Source: Syntrophomonas wolfei subsp. methylbutyratica (GTDB lineage Bacteria > Bacillota > Syntrophomonadia > Syntrophomonadales > Syntrophomonadaceae). From it: DNA of 64,000 nucleotides. The notes beneath the pieces are model-generated. The model had not been told where the DNA came from. It worked only from the letters and a program-made list of their open reading frames with translations, and searched no databases. Shown here piece after piece: positions 60,701 through 64,000 of the stretch; positions within the stretch are counted from its first letter, which is position 1, and each line of letters opens with the position of its first letter. A program made the position numbers and the translations under genes. The stretch is taken from positions 186,001-250,000 of the forward strand of contig NZ_BBQT01000001.1 of the NCBI RefSeq assembly GCF_001570625.1, in the 5' to 3' direction.

Positions 60701-62143
60701 AACTTTGAATCCAAAGTTAGCGGCTTTTGCTGCTGCCAGTTTGGCTGCCGGAGTTCCTCCAGGAACAAACTGGCTAACAATATCATTCTTGTTTATCTTG
60801 CCGCTGAATTTAGCAATGATGCGATCAGCTGTATTGGCTTCGGCACTTACCAGCGTTACCATCTCAACACTATCGCCGCTTCCAGCAGGATCAAAAGTAA
60901 TTTCCAGTGTTTCTGCTGGTATACCGACAAACGCTCCATCTTCACCCGAAGCTACCGCTGCTACAGTGGCATTGATATAAGCGGTAACGGTTTTTGCAGA
61001 TGCAGTTGAAGTAAGCACAACTGCTGCTTCACCATCATTCATAGCTACGGTAGTGTACGATAGAGCACCTAGGGTAGTCGACATGGTCAGTGTAGCATCG
61101 ACATTAACTGGTGTTGTTGGGTTGGCTTTTTCAAACATTTGAGCTTTAATTACAGTGTTATCAGCGCCATTAGCGGTTAATTTTGCTTTATCTGATGTAA
61201 GTTTTAATTCGTAGAGGTCGGTAACCTTCGGTACTTTTATTGTGTTGCTGTTCGTAGCTACAGTAGCGTTACCTGCGGTTACACCTGTGACTACTATTGT
61301 GACATTATCGTTATAGTTTAGTCCCTGTACAGTTATAGTAGCTTTTGTTTTGTCAGCGCCTAATACGGCAGACTGAACTGTCTTAGCTTCTCCACCCACT
61401 TTTACATCAAAGTTGGCAGGGTCTACAGCATCAACTGCTTTATTAAATGTTACCTCAATGGTTGTTTTGTTAATAGCACTTACACTGCTAACAGTTAACG
61501 CTTCTGCTGCTGGAACTGTGAAAGCAGCCGCCCATCCTTTGCTGTCTTTATACTGCCAACCAATTTCAATTGATTGTGCTGCAGCGGTAGCAGCAAAGGG
61601 TGCAAATGTAAAGGCAACCGTCTTGGTCGCTTCGGTCCAGTTAAAGTTGCTTACAGCTAGGTCGGCTTTTCCGGCTCCATCGATTCTGGAAACAAAAGTG
61701 AAATCACCTTCTACCGGTGTGCCTTCTCCTGTCATGGTGATAGTAATGTTGCCATTATCGGCAACTACATTGCTAACAGCCAAGCCGCTCGGTATCAAGT
61801 CGCCGTCTCCAGCTGCATAATTAGACACTTCACCGGCATCATTCTTATAAGTGATGGGCGGTAAAGCTGTTATCTGATCTGCTGTTAAGGGTGTACCCCC
61901 CATTATTGACGTCCAACCGCTTGTTTGGCCATCAATATTATAGGCCAGCATGCCTGTTCCCAGGTTGTCAAGAGCGGCTTGGATTTCTGCTGCATTGGCG
62001 GGATTAGTGACATAGCCAATGCTATACGCCTTGTCCCCAATGATAACGCTGTCTGTAGGAATAGCAGCTGATGCTACTGATGCAAACAACATCAAAAAGG
62101 TTAGAGTTAAGGCTATGACTTTATAATTCCTTCTCTTTATCAC
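57797..62143 (-). CDS. Large S-layer-like secreted protein
   Basis: Signal peptide (VIALTLTFLMLFASVASAA) on a 1448-residue protein rich in Ala, Thr, Val, Asn and Asp with almost no Cys, typical of S-layer subunits. Residues 28-120 form a domain (AIPTDSVIIGDKAYSIGYVT, NNYAAGDGD-type end) repeated as a stand-alone gene at 62420. Then come SbsA/Big_5-like modules (INKTTIEVTFNKAVDAVDPA) and an invasin-like Ig module at about 315-400 (LTSDKAKLTANGADNTVIKA). No SLH anchor motif is visible, so attachment is unknown. Starts with GTG after AAAGGAGG. Followed by a strong terminator. Confidence 0.85.
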   Translation of the reverse strand: MIKRRNYKVIALTLTFLMLFASVASAAIPTDSVIIGDKAYSIGYVTNPANAAEIQAALDNLGTGMLAYNIDGQTSGWTSIMGGTPLTADQITALPPITYKNDAGEVSNYAAGDGDLIPSGLAVSNVVADNGNITITMTGEGTPVEGDFTFVSRIDGAGKADLAVSNFNWTEATKTVAFTFAPFAATAAAQSIEIGWQYKDSKGWAAAFTVPAAEALTVSSVSAINKTTIEVTFNKAVDAVDPANFDVKVGGEAKTVQSAVLGADKTKATITVQGLNYNDNVTIVVTGVTAGNATVATNSNTIKVPKVTDLYELKLTSDKAKLTANGADNTVIKAQMFEKANPTTPVNVDATLTMSTTLGALSYTTVAMNDGEAAVVLTSTASAKTVTAYINATVAAVASGEDGAFVGIPAETLEITFDPAGSGDSVEMVTLVSAEANTADRIIAKFSGKINKNDIVSQFVPGGTPAAKLAAAKAANFGFKVDGNVVVGTLIKDVVSVNDTTLMLILNVDNFYSAANATDRLDTKTGPITVINAADPGAYLRDNVTHNLSIPANIGTKVVANNAGKDFIFTDPQQPYIAGVTVEEQMTLRVQFYEAMAEDLCEQTSALPGAPTAGTRLNDHFRVDGKPVMIVPAAATVADINFANLNNYIVATGLYVSKDDKTHIGYLDGVDTRNFVTIKLDRLHKLAPGTYTLQANNVGDWAALTDPNNMVATQTFDFTVTASTTKPTVELIKQSPEQWLLKFSENVTTVTGKTLADAIKIYKADGYAASPKEPLTNGVDYQIISGDGSKTITNVAMNPTVAVNTPAKYFLIEFLNDWTVHYNTSVSGDNYYTSTYNPYVVAVDVVENAAGNAIVPVALTLTNSIDTVSPTIEEVKDVYEIDGKTINGCPAVIGAGQSVYVKMNEPVQIPFTDVNGNGTYDAGVDMLNTMPLTPSEQQTLGTGIPQPTFEFVKGDLTWQGKLVDLPALTTTVVDNDYSFVIQPVNLAGAPTTLEPGTWTLIIRSISDDVGNTSATQTFNFTISGTTTYTATKIAWAAFDDNINTGTDADKDYLYIKFTKPMKSTGVTGVASSAVYQFNAAPLPPGNSVSKGIPGVTADWDGVTIAMPKGTWGTGVGPSFTCTLNVLNNLEAADGELLSGAHEVELTDTGTGVAVANGDMLFEAQYVCSGYAYALTGALPVIITGSVAFDANRDGKIDGAVLRVSRTLTDVEVLATGQTLVFGGKTTAAGYTTDNAVTASVYQMLCFNARLGELGETVPLAPGSAADKYVFITTASPITGTDSSALTLKAPDGAILIGAARVLDGAEPVVIKAKVTSKAGGTAGFGNDIGDILTLTFSEKVNTNFLTATAPLFGDVNANFPVTKNGTNSSAAFTDATFSANDLSKLTGAAGTQLVLNVASKDTGAGLIIAGTAPNHATMSTSAPLPVATCPTDLLGNYLAPGQTAINIQ

Positions 62144-62193
62144 TATTAAATATGCCTCCTTTTTAAGAAATCTCTCTCCGGTAATCCTGACTG

Positions 62194-62237
62194 TATACTA
62201 TCGGTGAATACTAATAGTAATTAACCCCGATAGTATA
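62194..62237 (-). promoter_or_regulatory. Inverted repeat upstream of the S-layer-like gene
   Basis: TATACTATCGG and CCGATAGTATA (11-bp exact complements, 22-base loop) lie 50-95 bases before the start codon. It could be an mRNA leader stem stabilising an abundant transcript or a regulator site. On the minus strand TATACT within one arm could also be a -10 box. Confidence 0.6.
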
Positions 62238-62309
62238 GCGATTGCAATTTACCTTTAACCCCGCCTCCTCTCCATAATTCTAAGTCAGGGTTTAAACAGG
62301 CCTATTATT

Positions 62310-62383
62310 CAAACTCCCCTCTGACTGAACCAGGTTAACGGATTTTAACTCGTAATAATCCGTTTTCCCCAGAAGGGAGTTTG
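62310..62383 (-). terminator. Nested hairpin after the stand-alone domain gene
   Basis: Outer stem CAAACTCCC/GGGAGTTTG (62310-62318, 62375-62383) encloses inner stem AACGGATT/AATCCGTT (62337-62344, 62357-62364). It lies about 37 bases past the stop at 62420. No strong T run follows on the minus strand. Confidence 0.6.
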
Positions 62384-62419
62384 TTAACGCCCCTTCCCAT
62401 CTTAGGTTCCTTCAAAAAT

Positions 62420-62809
62420 CTAATAAATGTCCACTACCTCAAAGGCAACATCTCCGCCACCCGGTATTACATCACCGTTTCCGGCTGCATAAGTAGCTAA
62501 AGAACCTTGAGCATCTCTATATTGTATCTCAGGAAAAGCAGCTATCTCGGGCGCAGTGGCCGAACTACCTGTGAAAATTCCAGTCCACCCTGTTGTCATG
62601 CCGTCAATGCTGTACCACATACTTCCAGGATCGGCATTGTCCAAGGCTTCTTGTATCTCGGAAGCATGAGTCGGGTCAGTTAAATACGCTATAGCAAAGG
62701 CCTTATTCCCTATAATGACGCTATCAGAGGGAACAGCTGCTACAGCTACTGTTGCATATATCATCACCAGGACACAAGCGATAAGCATTACCTTGGCCGT
62801 TTTCTTCAC
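62420..62809 (-). CDS. Stand-alone copy of the S-layer protein N-terminal domain
   Basis: 129 residues: signal peptide (VMLIACVLVMIYATVAVAA) and then VPSDSVIIGNKAFAIAYLTD, ASEIQEALDNADPGSMWYSI, DGMTTGWTGIF, TYAAGNGDVIPGG. This aligns along its whole length with residues 1-125 of the 1448-residue protein downstream, which it precedes on the same strand. It ends shortly after the shared domain (VAFEVVDIY). GGAGGAG lies 6 bases before its GTG start. No known family was recognised. It could cap, nucleate or modulate the S-layer. Confidence 0.85.
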   Translation of the reverse strand: MKKTAKVMLIACVLVMIYATVAVAAVPSDSVIIGNKAFAIAYLTDPTHASEIQEALDNADPGSMWYSIDGMTTGWTGIFTGSSATAPEIAAFPEIQYRDAQGSLATYAAGNGDVIPGGGDVAFEVVDIY

Positions 62810-62856
62810 CTTAACTCCTCCTTTCCTGGTAATTGTGTGTCGCTAAAGCATTTTTC

Positions 62857-63727
62857 CTATTGAATGTCTATGGATACATCGCTTGCAGCTGACGCGACAT
62901 TAAGGGTTCCCGTTCCGAGAACGGTGGTTCCGTCACTAGCCAGTATACTTACAGTAACACTTTCAGCACTGGTCATATAAGCAGCTGCTACTCCCAAATC
63001 CTTTGCAGCCGAAGAAGTCGTTCCATCTGAGACTTTGTATTTCGCTGCTCCGTTTACGGTTGTAGATGTAACGGTTATGGTCTTAAATGCTGCCATGGCA
63101 CCGCTTCCAACTGCCACGGTGCATACTGCCTTTTTGTCTGCCGGTTCCGGCGGTGTTTCGGATCCGCTTATAGCGATGCTAGTGCTGGCGGCTGCTGTTA
63201 CGTTAAGGGTGCCGGTTCCGAGAACGGTGGTTCCGTCACTGGCCAATATGGTAACAGTAACACTTTCAGCACTGGTCATATAAGCAGCCGCTACTCCCAG
63301 ATCCTTTACAGCCGAAGAAGTCGTTCCATCTGAGACTTTGTATTTCGCTCCTCCGCTTACGGTTGTAGATGTAACGGTTATGGTCTTAAATGCTGCCATG
63401 GCACCGCTTCCAACTGCCACGGTGCAATCTGCTGTTTTATCTCCCACTGGGGGCTGTACTGCAGTAATAGCGATGCTGGTGCTGGCGGCTGCTGTTACAT
63501 TGAGCGTGCCGGTTCCGAGAACGGTGGTTCCGTCACTGGCCAATATGGTAACAGTAACACTTTCAGCACTGGTCATATAAGCAGCTGATACTCCCAGATC
63601 CTTTACAGCTGATGTAGTTGTTCCATCTGAGACTTTGTATTTCGCTGCTCCGCTTAGACCGGTTGTAGATTTAACGGTAATAGTCTTGAATGCGGACATA
63701 GCGCCACTACCTACCGCAACATCCACA
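62857..63727 (-). repeat. Three near-identical tandem repeats of about 295 bp
   Basis: Within the last gene, three copies (about 63727-63430, 63430-63130 and 63130-62857) are nearly the same at the DNA level. For example, ACGGTGGTTCCGTCACT and GCACTGGTCATATAAGCAGC occur in all three. The high identity implies recent duplication or ongoing conversion. Confidence 0.9.
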
Positions 63728-64000
63728 CTGGCACTGGCTTCAGGTACGGAAACTGAATACGCTAAGCTTGCAACCAGGCTCTGGGTTTGGCCGACTTTGA
63801 TAGCAATAGCCCTGATGGTGGTTGCCGCATTAATGGTAATAGGAGCGGTATATTTTGTGCTGTTGCTGCTCGGTACGCTTCCATCAAGGGTATAGTAAAT
63901 AGTAGCTCCGGCTGTAGCGGTGCTCAAAGTAACCTGGGTACCTGCAGGAACCTCACCGGCAGGAGGAGTAGCATTAACGGGTTTAACCCGGTTGCTGTCA
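62857..64000 (-). CDS. C-terminal part of a repeat-containing secreted protein, cut by the window edge
   Basis: The frame is open to the window end, so the real start is beyond it. A CHB_HEX_C-type segment (TLSTATAGATIYYTLDGSVP, TTIRAIAIKVGQTQSLVASL) is followed by three tandem repeats of about 97 residues, each with AVGSGAMAAFKTITV, KYKVSDGTTSSAVKDLGV, AAYMTSAESVTVTILASDGT and TVLGTGTLNV. The protein ends right after the third repeat (SDVSIDIQ). The composition is like the neighbouring S-layer protein. Same strand as the two genes that follow. Confidence 0.82.
   Translation of the reverse strand, partial: DSNRVKPVNATPPAGEVPAGTQVTLSTATAGATIYYTLDGSVPSSNSTKYTAPITINAATTIRAIAIKVGQTQSLVASLAYSVSVPEASASVDVAVGSGAMSAFKTITVKSTTGLSGAAKYKVSDGTTTSAVKDLGVSAAYMTSAESVTVTILASDGTTVLGTGTLNVTAAASTSIAITAVQPPVGDKTADCTVAVGSGAMAAFKTITVTSTTVSGGAKYKVSDGTTSSAVKDLGVAAAYMTSAESVTVTILASDGTTVLGTGTLNVTAAASTSIAISGSETPPEPADKKAVCTVAVGSGAMAAFKTITVTSTTVNGAAKYKVSDGTTSSAAKDLGVAAAYMTSAESVTVSILASDGTTVLGTGTLNVASAASDVSIDIQ

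Noticed and set aside
63035-63895. Three similar plus-strand frames of about 80-86 codons
   Set aside because: They are antisense mirrors of the tandem repeats in the minus-strand surface protein. Their similarity to one another simply reflects the DNA repeats.

Overview
This window reads as chromosomal DNA of an endospore-lineage Firmicute of moderate GC, most likely a clostridial Syntrophomonas-type bacterium. That genus guess rests on recall of gene content and of the dispersed GTGCCAGGCAC repeats, not on any search. Supporting signs are strong GGAGG ribosome sites with frequent GTG and TTG starts, and a late flagellar cluster in the same order as Bacillus subtilis (degS-degU ... comFC-yvyF-flgM-flgN-flgK-flgL-yviE-fliW-csrA-flagellin). 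No tRNA, rRNA or CRISPR array was seen.

Layout. (1) 1-13.0 kb, minus strand: flagellin with a sigma-28-type promoter and a leader carrying two CsrA-type sites, then fliD, csrA, fliW, a DUF6470 gene, flgL, flgK, flgN, flgM, a YvyF-like zinc protein and comFC. FliD and FlgL both carry internally duplicated domains. (2) 13.2-17.3 kb: a DegS/DegU-type two-component pair, UDP-GlcNAc 2-epimerase and a small FMN-binding-type protein. (3) 17.5-27.5 kb: two efflux systems, each with its own TetR regulator: an ABC-2 exporter (HlyD adaptor, degenerate ATPase, two permeases) and an RND pump with a lipoprotein adaptor. Each operon has a readable promoter followed by a palindromic operator. (4) 27.6-46.2 kb: seven secreted proteins with unrelated front domains (choice-of-anchor L, SbsA-Ig, transglutaminase, S41 protease, PQQ propeller, metallopeptidase, RCC1 propeller) that all end in the same approximately 100-residue SbsA/Big_5-like C-terminal domain. 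A REP-like palindrome lies at or just after almost every one of their stop codons. (5) 46.4-57.7 kb: a mobile-element graveyard. It holds capsid, portal and terminase fragments of an HK97-type prophage split by an AbiE toxin-antitoxin operon and a complete recombinase-in-trio (RIT) element with perfect 30-bp terminal inverted repeats. Next come a RAYT transposase, an Rpn nuclease, a broken HEPN gene, an XerD-like integrase and many composite repeats. (6) 57.8-64 kb: a 1448-residue S-layer-like protein, a stand-alone copy of its N-terminal domain, and the end of a protein with three near-identical tandem repeats.

Two themes connect the window. The first is CsrA/FliW/flagellin homeostasis, with the regulator, its antagonist and its RNA target within 5 kb. 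The second is a REP/RAYT system: two HUH transposases and about 17 full, partial or variant copies of a GTGCCAGGCAC repeat concentrated at gene 3' ends, where the repeat supplies stop codons and C-terminal residues to at least four genes and borders several gene remnants. The coincidence of a shared C-terminal domain family with repeats at the same 3' ends is the least explained structure here.
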